Made by a program: the position numbers and the translations under genes. The notes under the pieces were generated by a model. The model searched no databases, had not been told where the DNA came from, and worked only from the letters and a program-made list of their open reading frames with translations. A stretch of 64,000 bases of DNA from Chlorogloea purpurea SAG 13.99. GTDB lineage: Bacteria; Cyanobacteriota; Cyanobacteriia; Cyanobacteriales; Microcystaceae. Below are positions 27,237-35,965 of the stretch, piece after piece; position 1 is the stretch's first letter; each line of letters opens with the position of its first letter. Where the stretch lies: contig JADQBB010000007.1 in the NCBI GenBank assembly GCA_016903695.1, positions 57,691 to 121,690 of the forward strand, written 5' to 3'.

Positions 27237-27319
27237 GACCGTGATTAAAATCACGGTCTCACAGCAGAAGTCGTTTTTAAACCGACTTGAGCTATAAGGC
27301 AGAGAATTGATTCTCTGCC
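27237..27319. repeat. Three-hairpin repeat, copy without MITE ends (inverted orientation)
   Basis: Reading on the minus strand, this stretch matches the internal core of the MITEs but lacks the GGGAGCATCCC terminal repeats and the 8-bp duplication. Stems: 27237-27258 (GACCGTGATT/AATCACGGTC), a middle hairpin with AAGTCG/CGACTT arms at about 27267-27288, and 27298-27319 (GGCAGAGAAT/ATTCTCTGCC). Stem bases differ from the MITE copies in compensating pairs. The rest of the 27007-27427 gap shows nothing further that could be supported. Confidence 0.75.
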
Positions 27320-27427
27320 GGGTTGCTAGAAAACCCTACTAAATTGGAGGTTAACCACACTTTCAGCTAACAGCTAAACCTGACAATATAGTAAATGTAG
27401 TCAAGAAAAAATCACACCCCGAAAGCC

Positions 27428-27721
27428 ATGAACTCGATCGTAGAATCCTTCTATACCTGGTACAGCAATTCAGTTCGCAATCCTAAATATCGTTGGTTGA
27501 TCGTTTTAGGTACATTCGCTTATTTATTCAGCCCGATCGACATCGCCCCCGATTTCATCCCTATAATCGGTTGGCTCGATGACACGATCGTTCTCGGTTT
27601 ATTAACCACCGAATTATCCCGTCTGGCGATCGATTTCCGTAACGAGCGCAAAAACATGAAAGCCCAAAGCACTCAACCCACCGAAGTCACCACCAACGCC
27701 GTTGAAGTTCCCATCCAATAA
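27428..27721 (+). CDS. DUF1232 (YkvA-like) membrane protein
   Basis: 97 residues. The signature AYLFSPIDIAPDFIPIIGWLDD, seen in its parts LFSPIDIAPDFIP and GWLDD, is diagnostic of DUF1232. One or two membrane segments (about 20-60). Biochemical role unknown in the family. Confidence 0.85.
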   Translation: MNSIVESFYTWYSNSVRNPKYRWLIVLGTFAYLFSPIDIAPDFIPIIGWLDDTIVLGLLTTELSRLAIDFRNERKNMKAQSTQPTEVTTNAVEVPIQ

Positions 27722-27776
27722 TTACCTTTCTTCTCATTCCTCTACTTCGTTACCGTCTAAATTAAATCTTAAACAA

Positions 27777-28016
27777 ATGATTACATTCACGCGCACATTC
27801 TGGCTCGACACCGACGCGAGATCCGAAGCGATGGCGAAAATCCAGCGCCTTTACACGGAAGTGATGCCCCTACAACCCGGATATATAGCCTCGAATCTGA
27901 TTTTCGCTCAAGATGGAAATCAATTGACAGCAGTGGCTAACTGGGAAAGCGAAGAACAATTTCTAGCATTACAAGATACGGACGCTTTCCGCGATCTAGC
28001 CCGTTACATCGGTTAA
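27777..28016 (+). CDS. ABM-fold (antibiotic biosynthesis monooxygenase-like) small protein
   Basis: 79 residues from ATG at 27777 (MITFTRTFWLD). The pattern of a beta strand, a helix with a central Pro-Gly (LQPGYIASNL), and a beta strand with VANWESEEQFLAL is that of dimeric ferredoxin-like ABM proteins. Too short for certainty about activity; many such proteins have no known substrate. An upstream in-frame ATG at 27702 overlaps the preceding gene and is not preferred. Confidence 0.65.
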   Translation: MITFTRTFWLDTDARSEAMAKIQRLYTEVMPLQPGYIASNLIFAQDGNQLTAVANWESEEQFLALQDTDAFRDLARYIG

Positions 28017-28039
28017 AAAAAATTTATATGGAAACATGA

Positions 28040-28045
28040 TATAAT
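28040..28045 (+). promoter_or_regulatory. Probable -10 box of the riboswitch/UPF0016 transcript
   Basis: TATAAT lies about 10 nt upstream of the riboswitch P1 stem. A clear -35 is not visible in the preceding A-rich tract, so the promoter may rely on an extended -10 or an activator. Confidence 0.5.
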
Positions 28046-28054
28046 CTCTCTCTA

Positions 28055-28160
28055 GAAAGGGAGTAGCTACCAAGAAATCAATCTTGGGTCTGTAATCAAC
28101 ACACTGGCTTAAAGCCTGGTTCAGAAAGGTTTTTAAAGTAAAACCAATAGCGAGACTTTC
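28055..28160 (+). ncRNA. yybP-ykoY (manganese) riboswitch aptamer
   Basis: The two conserved strands of the motif are present: GAAAGGGAGTAGC at 28055-28067 and AGCGAGACTTTC at 28149-28160. They pair at the base (GAAAG with CTTTC) to make P1. Between them lie a hairpin CAAGA..TCTTG (28071-28086) and CAGGCTTT-type stems around GGCTTAAAGCC. Known aptamers of this class bind Mn2+ between the two conserved loops. It sits 85 nt upstream of a UPF0016 gene, a Mn2+/Ca2+ transporter family known in cyanobacteria (Mnx), which strongly supports the call. Confidence 0.85.
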
Positions 28161-28166
28161 ACTAAG

Positions 28167-28208
28167 TTCACCTGCGAGGGGACTTGGTGAAGTCACGGTC
28201 ATTTCACC
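28167..28208 (+). promoter_or_regulatory. Switchable expression-platform hairpins after the Mn riboswitch
   Basis: GGTGAA (28186-28191) can pair either with TTCACC upstream (28167-28172) or with TTCACC downstream (28203-28208). The two pairings exclude each other. The second is followed by TTTGTT, a weak T-tract. This looks like an anti-terminator/terminator or RBS-access switch; which state Mn2+ favours cannot be told from sequence. Confidence 0.5.
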
Positions 28209-28244
28209 TTTGTTCTCACGCAGATCATTGTTTGGGACAGAGCC

Positions 28245-28868
28245 ATGCTAAATGCCTTCACCGCCGGTTTATTACTGATAACCATCTCCGAATTAGGGGA
28301 CAAAACTTTTTTCATCTCCGTCATACTCTCCACTCGTTACCCCCGTCGCCCGGTGTTTCTCGGTGCGGTTTCGGCCCTGATTGCCATGACGGTAATCTCG
28401 GTGATGTTGGGAAGTGCGATCGCTTTCCTGCCCAAACGGTACGTGGATTATGCAGAGATTATCATGTTCATTGTTTTCGGAATTAAATTGATCATCGATG
28501 CTTGGAAGATGCCCGCGCATCACGAGCGCGAGATTATCCAAGAAGCCGAGGCGGAGATAGCCACCAAAGCCATTACCCTGGAAAAAAATCACAGCCCCTG
28601 GAATATATTCGCCGAAAGCTTTCTCTTGACCTTTATAGCAGAATGGGGCGATCGAACTCAAATCGCCACCATTACCCTCGCCGCCTCTAATAATGCCTTG
28701 GGAGTAACCTTAGGAGCGATTACCGGCCACACCATCTGTGCTTTAATCGCCGTCATGGGTGGCAAAATGATCGCAGGTAAAATATCTGAAAAAACCATCA
28801 CCTTTATCGGCGGCATTCTTTTTCTGATTTTCGCCGCAGTAGCCGTAGTGGAGATGGTTAGCGGTTAG
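28245..28868 (+). CDS. UPF0016/TMEM165-GDT1 family Mn2+ exporter (Mnx-like)
   Basis: Membrane protein of 207 residues with about six helices in two homologous halves. Each half has the ion-binding ExGD motif: ISELGDKTFF near residue 14-24 and IAEWGDRTQIA near 127-137. The family moves Mn2+ or Ca2+ in exchange for H+. In Synechocystis the homologue Mnx moves Mn2+ out of the cytoplasm. The Mn-type riboswitch in its leader suggests induction by excess Mn2+. Confidence 0.9.
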   Translation: MLNAFTAGLLLITISELGDKTFFISVILSTRYPRRPVFLGAVSALIAMTVISVMLGSAIAFLPKRYVDYAEIIMFIVFGIKLIIDAWKMPAHHEREIIQEAEAEIATKAITLEKNHSPWNIFAESFLLTFIAEWGDRTQIATITLAASNNALGVTLGAITGHTICALIAVMGGKMIAGKISEKTITFIGGILFLIFAAVAVVEMVSG

Positions 28869-28924
28869 TAACGAGGGATCGGATTTGGGATAGAATACCA
28901 ATTAGACGATTATGGGGGCAGATT

Positions 28925-30601
28925 GTGAAGTCTCGGTCTTTTTTCAACCTTTTAGGAACGGTAGTAATCCTCTTACTTCTTAGTGGTGCGGGCGGTTTAT
29001 ACTGGATTTTGAGCGATAGCCCTATCGGTTTGATAGGCGGCGGCGTAACTTCCCGGCCCCTGGGCAGTCAGTTTATATCCAAGAATGCCCCCCTGATGGG
29101 TTCTCTTCTAGTCAATCCCCAACGATTAGAATCTTTGAGCCAACTGATTGCCTCCCCGCAAAATCGTCGCCAAACCGGGCAACAATTACAGGATTTAGAA
29201 AAAACTTTACTGGCCAATACCGGTTTAAATTACCAGAAAGAAATACAACCTTGGCTGGGTGAAGAAATCACCTTCGCCGTTAATGCACTCGATTTCGATC
29301 GTAACCCCGATAACGGTGCTACGCCAGGTTATCTTCTGGTAGTGCAAACGAAAGACTCTAACCGGGCTAAAGAATTTCTAGGGGCTAACTACTCCAAACA
29401 AGCCCTATCGGGCAAATACGATCTAGTATTTGAAACTTATAAAGGGGTAAATTTAATCTATCAACGGCCCGTGTCTCCCGCCCCTAACAGTCGCTTACTC
29501 GCCAGCGGTATCGTCGGGGATTACGTCATCTTCGCCAACGATATGAAAGTTCTCCGGGAAGCTATCAATAATCTGCAAGTACCGGATTTGAACTTAGAAA
29601 ACTCCCCCGCCTATCAATCGGCTCTAGCAACCATCACTGAACCCCGTATCGGTATATTTTACGGTAACATACCGGGCCTGAGCGCGTGGTTGGGTAAAGC
29701 CAGCCTACCGGAAAATCCAAGAGTTAGTCAAAGCGCGGCCGTAGGTTTAACGATTAAATCCGAGGGTTTAGTGGCCCAAACCGCCTTACTGGGAGTCCAA
29801 GGACAAGAAAATAGCCCCCCCATTTTATCGAGTCCCGTATCAGCATTATCTTATATCAGCGATCGTTCCTATTTAGTCGCGGGTAGTAAAGACTTAAATC
29901 AATTCTGGACGAAAATTCAGCAAGGATTAGAAACTAATAGCCCCCTGCAGATAGCTTTAAACGAAGTGTTAACCCGGATTCAAACACCCCTGGGCCTCGA
30001 CATACCCCAAGAAGTTTTCGGGTGGGTAACGGGAGAATACGGCCTCGCTTTATCGCCCACTTCTGACCCCACTATACCTGATTGGGTTTTTATCGCCGAG
30101 AAAGTTTCCCCCGAAGCCGATAAGGGCATCGCCCATCTCGATGAGTTAGCCCAAAAGCAAGGTTATACGGTGGCTAAATTACCTCTAGGAAATACTACAG
30201 TCACGGCTTGGACGAAACTTAGCACCACGGACAAAGATGGTAAAGCGACTCTGAACACTATAGTTAAGGGAGTGCATACGAGTAAGGATAAGTACGAAAT
30301 ATTCGCTTCGTCGGTGGAAGCGATAGACTCGTCCCTATCTTCTGCCGCTTCGATCGTGGACAGTAAAAAATTTCAGCAAGCTATATCGGCCCTGCCCATG
30401 GATAACGATGGTTATTTTTATATCGACTGGCGGGAATTTAAACCGGTGATAGAGAAGAGAATCCCCGTGGTGCAGGTTTTAGAATTCGCTATCAAACCCT
30501 TGTTTAATAATCTCCGCTCTCTTACGATCAGTAGTCAGGGTAGCGAAAATAGCGTTCGTAGCGGTAGGATATTTTTTAATTTAGGCGTGCCCCAAAAATA
30601 A
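28925..30601 (+). CDS. DUF3352 domain membrane-anchored protein
   Basis: 558 residues, GTG start. One N-terminal transmembrane segment (about 7-30, LLGTVVILLLLSGAGGLYWI), then an exported domain of the DUF3352 type (features such as PLMGSLLVNP, LLANTGLNYQKEIQPWLGEE). Family function unknown. The last base of its TAA stop is the first base of the next ATG, so it is translationally coupled to the helicase gene. Confidence 0.8.
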   Translation: MKSRSFFNLLGTVVILLLLSGAGGLYWILSDSPIGLIGGGVTSRPLGSQFISKNAPLMGSLLVNPQRLESLSQLIASPQNRRQTGQQLQDLEKTLLANTGLNYQKEIQPWLGEEITFAVNALDFDRNPDNGATPGYLLVVQTKDSNRAKEFLGANYSKQALSGKYDLVFETYKGVNLIYQRPVSPAPNSRLLASGIVGDYVIFANDMKVLREAINNLQVPDLNLENSPAYQSALATITEPRIGIFYGNIPGLSAWLGKASLPENPRVSQSAAVGLTIKSEGLVAQTALLGVQGQENSPPILSSPVSALSYISDRSYLVAGSKDLNQFWTKIQQGLETNSPLQIALNEVLTRIQTPLGLDIPQEVFGWVTGEYGLALSPTSDPTIPDWVFIAEKVSPEADKGIAHLDELAQKQGYTVAKLPLGNTTVTAWTKLSTTDKDGKATLNTIVKGVHTSKDKYEIFASSVEAIDSSLSSAASIVDSKKFQQAISALPMDNDGYFYIDWREFKPVIEKRIPVVQVLEFAIKPLFNNLRSLTISSQGSENSVRSGRIFFNLGVPQK

Positions 30602-32109
30602 TGCCGAGGCTACCTGTATTAAAATACGATCGAGGCACTTTAATCCTTCATCCCCCGCCGAAGGGCAAAGCCTGGTTGGAATTTGCCGAGTGGGACGATC
30701 GTATCGAGAAGTATCGTATTCTGGGCTTCCATTATCGCCCCCTGGTGGAAAGTCTCCAGAAAGACGGGATTGAATTCACTGACGAAGCGAAAGCCTTTAT
30801 TCCTTTAGAATTAACCCCTCGTTCGGGTCCCGAACCCTATCCCCATCAGAAAGAAGCTTTACTAGCTTGGAAACGGGCGGGGAGGAGGGGCGTGGTAGTT
30901 TTGCCCACCGCTAGTGGTAAAACTTATCTCGCCCAATTGGCGATCGAGTGTACCCCCCGCAGCACTTTAATTCTAGTACCCACGCTGGATTTATTACATC
31001 AATGGTACGCGGGGATGTTAGCCGCTTTCCCCGATTCAGACATAGGATTACTGGGCGGCGGTTCTAAAGATAAAAGTGCAATTCTTATTTCTACCTATCA
31101 CAGCGCCGCTATTCATTCAGAAGCTTTAGGTAATCGTTACGGGTTATTAATCTTTGATGAATGTCATCACCTTCCTTCTGATTTCTTTCGGAAAATCGCT
31201 GAAGATTCTATCTCACCTTATCGACTGGGCTTAACGGCAACTCCCGATCGCTCCGATGGTAGTCATCAAGATTTAGACGCTCTGATCGGCAAGATAGTTT
31301 TTCGCCGAACCCCTGAAGAACTTAACGGTAGTGCTTTGGCTCAGCATAAAGTGGTACAGATAAAGGTTAAATTATCCCAAGAAGAAAGGGATAGATATAA
31401 TCAAGCTATACAAACCCGTAATCAATTTTTAAAAGCCAATAATATTAATATAGGTGGTCTCAGTGGTTGGCAAAATTTCGTCATGGTTAGTTCCCGCACT
31501 AATGAAGGTAGACGGGCCATGTTAGCTCACCGGGAAGCCAAGGAAATATCATCGGGGACGGGAGGGAAGTTAAGGGAATTGACACGATTAATCTCTGAAC
31601 ATTACCCGGAATTAACCTTGATTTTTACCGGTGATAATGATACGGTCTATCGCATCTCGCAAGAGTTTTTGATACCCGCCCTCACCCACCAAACGCCGGT
31701 GAAAGAGCGTCACGAGATCTTGAGTAAGTTCCGCACCGGGGAGTATAAAGCGATCGTTACCTCTCATGTGCTTAACGAGGGGGTAGATGTGCCAGCGGCC
31801 AAAATAGCAATTATTCTATCGGGGACGGGTTCGGAGCGAGAATATATCCAAAGACTGGGGCGGGTTTTGCGCAAAGGTAACGAGGGGAATAAACTAGCTA
31901 TCCTGTACGAGGTCATAGCCGAAGATACCGGCGAAGAAAAAACCTCTCAACGCAGAAGAGGAGAGGCCAATCGCACATCTTATCAAGAGCAACAGAATCA
32001 TCAACAATTGGATACTATAACTAGTTATTCTGCGGGTAAAAACAAACCCCTGCCACTACCTAAAGTAGCAGAGTCATCTACTGAGTGGAATCTTGAGTCG
32101 GATGTTTAA
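30601..32109 (+). CDS. XPB/SSL2-like superfamily 2 DNA helicase
   Basis: 502 residues. Motif I PTASGKTYLAQ (about 104), motif II DECHH, motif III LTATPDRSDG, then the second RecA domain with VLNEGVDVPAA and motif VI QRLGRVLRKG. An N-terminal domain of about 80 residues and the overall layout match the bacterial/archaeal XPB-like helicases, which unwind DNA 3'-5'. Archaeal and some bacterial XPBs pair with a Bax1/DUF790 nuclease; no such gene is next to it here. Overlaps the DUF3352 gene by one base. Confidence 0.85.
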   Translation: MPRLPVLKYDRGTLILHPPPKGKAWLEFAEWDDRIEKYRILGFHYRPLVESLQKDGIEFTDEAKAFIPLELTPRSGPEPYPHQKEALLAWKRAGRRGVVVLPTASGKTYLAQLAIECTPRSTLILVPTLDLLHQWYAGMLAAFPDSDIGLLGGGSKDKSAILISTYHSAAIHSEALGNRYGLLIFDECHHLPSDFFRKIAEDSISPYRLGLTATPDRSDGSHQDLDALIGKIVFRRTPEELNGSALAQHKVVQIKVKLSQEERDRYNQAIQTRNQFLKANNINIGGLSGWQNFVMVSSRTNEGRRAMLAHREAKEISSGTGGKLRELTRLISEHYPELTLIFTGDNDTVYRISQEFLIPALTHQTPVKERHEILSKFRTGEYKAIVTSHVLNEGVDVPAAKIAIILSGTGSEREYIQRLGRVLRKGNEGNKLAILYEVIAEDTGEEKTSQRRRGEANRTSYQEQQNHQQLDTITSYSAGKNKPLPLPKVAESSTEWNLESDV

Positions 32110-32451
32110 TTTCTTTCTGGAGTGGCAAAACACACGCGGTTGGGTTAAACTTTGATGGCACGGGAGCAGTAATATCTCCTCGTGGCGCATTATGATATGG
32201 AGAGGGTGCGGTTTACGAATACTCCTTTAGTATTCCCCACTGCCGACTCCCGTTATGAGCTTGTGACAAGCAATAGTATATGTAGCTGTTGATACTGGGC
32301 ATTTCTTGAAAATGGAGTTAGCCTAGGCAATAGTTGAGTTTTATAAACTCATCCATCAAAACATCTAATATAAATAACTCAATTTCAACGGAAAAGATCT
32401 TAAAAAACTATTAAGATTTTATAATTGAGGAGTGTTGTACGGAGGAATAAC
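32110..32451. other. Intergenic region of 342 bp, no gene seen
   Basis: No conserved ORF or RNA gene was recognised. It should contain the promoter of the DUF1815 gene. A/T content rises in the last 120 bp. A GGAGGA ribosome-binding site sits at 32441-32446. Confidence 0.5.
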
Positions 32452-32817
32452 GTGTTTACTCGATTAGCAGAACAGCACCGCCAATTAGTGAAAGACCTGG
32501 TAATGAACTTACAGGCCTTGGCCATAGCCCTGGAAAACCGCGGCTATCTGGCTTCTTGTTACACTTGCGGCGGTCAAATGAATAGCGCTTCGTTCATGGT
32601 GAGTTTGGGCGAAAACCATTTGATCAGGTTTTTAGTGTCCGACTATGGCATTACCTGGACGGAGATGAGAGACGATCGAGAATTGATGAAACTAGAAGGG
32701 GCAGAAGCCATCAGTCAACTGGAGGATCTGGCCAAATTAGTCAAATATCAAATAAAATCAACAGATTTCACGGGCAAGAACACCCAAGAAATGTATAAAC
32801 AAGTACAAACGATCTAA
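32452..32817 (+). CDS. DUF1815 family protein
   Basis: 121 residues from the GTG at 32452, 5 nt after a strong GGAGGA; the TTG at 32425 lies before that RBS and is rejected. A compact soluble protein with SCYTCGGQMNSASFMVSLG and FLVSDYGITWTEMRDDRELM, which I recognise as the cyanobacteria-specific DUF1815 family. The two cysteines in CYTC could bind metal or form a disulfide (inference). Function unknown. Confidence 0.75.
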   Translation: MFTRLAEQHRQLVKDLVMNLQALAIALENRGYLASCYTCGGQMNSASFMVSLGENHLIRFLVSDYGITWTEMRDDRELMKLEGAEAISQLEDLAKLVKYQIKSTDFTGKNTQEMYKQVQTI

Positions 32818-32890
32818 AATAACGATCGAGCTAAAAAGGGATATATAGTGAGATGATGAAACAGAAAGTCGTAGTGATCTAACGATAGTG

Positions 32891-33538
32891 ATGCGAATAT
32901 CTTATCTATACCTTGTGTCTTCCCTATTAGCTCAATTGGTGTTACTTCCCGTTATCACCCCGGCACAGACTCCTAATAGTAGTGATTTTAATTATTTTTT
33001 TACCACCGGTAGAGTGAGATCACAGCAGTTAACTTTAACTCAACAAAGACCGAAAGACGATAATATACCATTCGTGCCGTCGGAGTCGTGGCGGTTGATG
33101 GTTCTCAAACAGGGTAACGCTTTGGTGTGGATGCCCCCAGGTACGATCGCCCAAGATAACGTTAATTTAAATACGATCGCTGGCCCGATGAACTTTTATA
33201 CCATCAGTTCCGATTCGCCAGAACGTTTATACATACTAGCTTACGGCGGCCAATTAACCCCCGCTCAATTAAAACAACCGAAAGCCATTTTAGACGCTAT
33301 TAAAAGTCGAGTAGCTCCAGCACCGGAATTTAAAGTAACTGGGGACAAAGAGATAAAATTTCAAAATTCCCCTGGTAGGGAGTTCGTTTTAGAAAGCGAG
33401 ACGGAGATAATAACCATCCGGGCTTTTTTAATTAACAGCAGGGCATACGTTTTAGGTGTTAGAGATAGCAAAAGTAATCCCCTACCCCGCCAGACCAACT
33501 CGTTTTTCAATTCTTTTGACTTAGTTAGTGGCTCTTGA
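32891..33538 (+). CDS. Uncharacterised exported protein
   Basis: About 215 residues with a signal peptide (MRISYLYLVSSLLAQLVLLP, cleavage probably after ITPAQT). The mature part has alternating beta-type sequence (WRLMVLKQGNALVWMPPGT, REFVLESETEIITIRAFL). No catalytic motif recognised. ATG at 32891 is preferred; a GTG one codon earlier is also possible. Confidence 0.65.
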   Translation: MRISYLYLVSSLLAQLVLLPVITPAQTPNSSDFNYFFTTGRVRSQQLTLTQQRPKDDNIPFVPSESWRLMVLKQGNALVWMPPGTIAQDNVNLNTIAGPMNFYTISSDSPERLYILAYGGQLTPAQLKQPKAILDAIKSRVAPAPEFKVTGDKEIKFQNSPGREFVLESETEIITIRAFLINSRAYVLGVRDSKSNPLPRQTNSFFNSFDLVSGS

Positions 33539-33546
33539 TCGATTAA

Positions 33547-33639
33547 TCTTATTTAGCCGCTATCCTGTACCCGGAGGTGGCTTATCTGCCCCAGTTGCGG
33601 GACATCGATCGACCGGAGGATTTAGAACTGTATGATTAA
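33547..33639 (+). pseudogene. C-terminal scrap of a glycosyltransferase-like (DUF2064/TIGR04282) gene
   Basis: A 30-codon open stretch ending in a stop reads YPEVAYLPQLRDIDRPEDLE. The ending L.DIDRPEDL is typical of the C-terminus of DUF2064-type glycosyltransferases and similar nucleotidyltransferases. Nothing upstream encodes the rest; the preceding codon run is closed by a TAA at 33544. It looks like the leftover of a deleted gene between the exported protein and the hydrolase. Confidence 0.45.
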
Positions 33640-33669
33640 CTTATAGGTCTTTACATAAGTTAATAACAG

Positions 33670-34593
33670 ATGACAGCACAAGATTTAATGCAGCCGGAAG
33701 TATTAAAAAAATATTCTTGGGAGTGGCGCGGCTATTCGATTCCCTATACAGTCATGGGCGAAGGTGAGCCGTTATTACTGATTCACGGGTTCGGTGCTTC
33801 CATAGGCCACTGGCGCAAAAACATCCCGGTGCTATCCGAGAAAGGTTATCAAGTGTACGCCCTGGACCTCTTGGGATTCGGTGACGCGGATAAACCTACT
33901 TTAAATTACACAGTGGAACTGTGGCTGGAACAAATCAAAGATTTTTGTTCCCAGCATATAGGACGGCCGACGGTGTTGGTGGGAAACTCGATCGGTGGCT
34001 TATTAACTATGATGGTAATGGCAGAGTATCCCGAAGTGTGCGCCGGTGGGGTATTGATCAACTGCGCCGGGGGATTGAATCACCGCCCCGATGAATTGAA
34101 CTTTCCCCTGCGATTGGTCATGGGAGCATTTACCAACCTGGTCAGTTCACCCATCACCGGTAAATTCATCTTTAACCAGATTCGCCAGAAACATCGCATC
34201 AAAAAAACTCTAACTCAAGTATATTGCGATCGTACAGCCATCACCGATGAATTAGTAGACATCCTCTATAACCCTTCCTGCCACCCTAACGCCCCCGCCG
34301 TCTTCGCTTCTGTTCTAACCGCACCACCGGGGCCCATACCGGGTCAATTATTACCCCGTATCTCCCAACCCCTACTAATACTGTGGGGTGAAAAAGACCC
34401 CTGGACTCCCATCACCGGCGCGGATATATACAAAGAAAGGGTGAAATCCGATAGCAGTACCCAATTTCACCCCATCGCCGGGGCGGGCCATTGTCCTCAC
34501 GATGAAAACCCGCGAATTGTCAACGAGTTGATTCTAGATTGGCTAACTAAACAGTCACCTTATCGCGGTTTAAATGCACCGTTGCCTGTTTAA
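33670..34593 (+). CDS. Alpha/beta-fold hydrolase
   Basis: 307 residues. Oxyanion region LLIHGFGASIGHWRKN, nucleophile elbow VGNSIGGLL (Ser), acid in LWGEKDPWTP and His in GAGHCPHDENP give a complete triad. Soluble. The substrate cannot be inferred; plant and cyanobacterial relatives with this N-terminus include pheophytinase-like enzymes. Its 3' end overlaps the convergent DUF697 gene by 47 bp. Confidence 0.85.
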   Translation: MTAQDLMQPEVLKKYSWEWRGYSIPYTVMGEGEPLLLIHGFGASIGHWRKNIPVLSEKGYQVYALDLLGFGDADKPTLNYTVELWLEQIKDFCSQHIGRPTVLVGNSIGGLLTMMVMAEYPEVCAGGVLINCAGGLNHRPDELNFPLRLVMGAFTNLVSSPITGKFIFNQIRQKHRIKKTLTQVYCDRTAITDELVDILYNPSCHPNAPAVFASVLTAPPGPIPGQLLPRISQPLLILWGEKDPWTPITGADIYKERVKSDSSTQFHPIAGAGHCPHDENPRIVNELILDWLTKQSPYRGLNAPLPV

Positions 34594-35965
34594 CAAACTC
34601 CCCTAAAAAAGCTACCCGTTGATTTTGTTCAAATACGTTTTTCATTTTCGCCCCCAAGCTTTCTAATGAGAAAGCCGAGGGGGTAACAGTCACTTCTAAA
34701 TCCTGCCAGTATTCGATCAAGCTTAAACCTGCTAAACGAGTCAGATAGGCGGCGCTAATACCTTGAATCGCGCCCCCGGCCGCATAAGTAACCGCGTGAC
34801 TTTTTAAAACCGCGCCGATAGCCTGACTGGATAATTCCACTAACCCCAACTGTACCATCAACTTTCCTAAAATCGCGCCGATGGTTTGGGCTTGGGAAAG
34901 GGTTAATTTTTGTCCGTAGATAGCCCCAGTATCGAGAATCATCTGTCCGTTAACCGCGGCGGTAGCCACTAGATCTAAAGCGGCTACCGGGTTAGCGAAG
35001 GCGGCTGCGCCCGCTATCCATTGATACTGTTCGATAATTGGCATCGCTTTCTGTCTACGCACCTCGTTTAATAAGGTTTTGCCTTCCCGTTTGATGTTCA
35101 GGGCGGCGCGCCACTGAGATGCCAGAAGTAATTGCGGTTTCTCGGTTTCTACAAGGGCGGTGACTAAATGGGGCAGCCCGTTAAGGGCGGGGGTTTGGGC
35201 TTCCATCCATTCTTTAACTTCTCCATTTTCTTGATGTTGGCGTACTTTGATGGGATTGGGGGCGGGAGCGATCGCTATCACATCTTGCTGAGCTATTATG
35301 GGTTTAACCCCGGCGACTATATTCTGTAATATTTGTTCCCTTTCATCGGCGGGATATATATCGGCTTTACCTAAAGCCAATACCAGTCTTTGATGATTCT
35401 TGGTTAGTTGACGGATGATCGTCCACTGTGACTGGGTTAAATCTCCATCGATAATATATATCACCGCGTCGGCTTTTAAAGCGCTGGTGATAGCCGCTGC
35501 TTCGGTTTCTTCGACTGTGGTTAAAAGGGGCAGGGTTTCGATAAAGTTAATTTGCGGGTACTGAGTTTGTAACGACTCTTTCAGGACGGTTTTACCCGTC
35601 TTTCTGATGCCGGTGATAGCCACATCTATAGTAGTACGAGTCAGTATCCCCGGTAGTTCTTGTAGTTGAGCTTCTAAAGATAGAATTTGTTGCGCGGATA
35701 CTTCCGTGGCAATTTCTGCGAGGATTTTTCTGGTTTGGGCGATCGTTTTATCTACTTCCGCTCGCGTCAGAGTAATGGGACGATGAAAGTCTATCTTAGC
35801 TTTACGGGGGCGTAATAAGCTGAAAACGCTACCTAGAGCGATCGCTCCTAATAAACCCCATTCCCCCACCCTGAGTAATTCCGTATCCATCCCATGCCAG
35901 AGGGCGAGTATTGCTGTAATTCCCAATCCTGATAATAAAACTGGTTTATTTAGATTTGCGGCCAT
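34547..35965 (-). CDS. DUF697 (YcjF-like) membrane GTPase-like protein
   Basis: 472 residues. Two N-terminal hydrophobic segments (about 7-50), then a GTPase-like domain: P-loop ITGIRKTGKTVLKESL and a G4-like ALGKADIYP in place of NKxD. A C-terminal DUF697 domain (AGAAAFANPVAALDLVATAA, GAIYGQKLTLSQAQTI) follows, predicted to associate with membrane. The altered G4 motif leaves nucleotide specificity open. Function unknown in cyanobacteria. Confidence 0.75.
   Translation of the reverse strand: MAANLNKPVLLSGLGITAILALWHGMDTELLRVGEWGLLGAIALGSVFSLLRPRKAKIDFHRPITLTRAEVDKTIAQTRKILAEIATEVSAQQILSLEAQLQELPGILTRTTIDVAITGIRKTGKTVLKESLQTQYPQINFIETLPLLTTVEETEAAAITSALKADAVIYIIDGDLTQSQWTIIRQLTKNHQRLVLALGKADIYPADEREQILQNIVAGVKPIIAQQDVIAIAPAPNPIKVRQHQENGEVKEWMEAQTPALNGLPHLVTALVETEKPQLLLASQWRAALNIKREGKTLLNEVRRQKAMPIIEQYQWIAGAAAFANPVAALDLVATAAVNGQMILDTGAIYGQKLTLSQAQTIGAILGKLMVQLGLVELSSQAIGAVLKSHAVTYAAGGAIQGISAAYLTRLAGLSLIEYWQDLEVTVTPSAFSLESLGAKMKNVFEQNQRVAFLGEFVKQATVHLNRDKVTV

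Noticed and set aside
33670..35965. Operon of hydrolase and DUF697 genes
   Set aside because: They are convergent and overlap by 47 bp at their 3' ends, so they cannot be one transcript.
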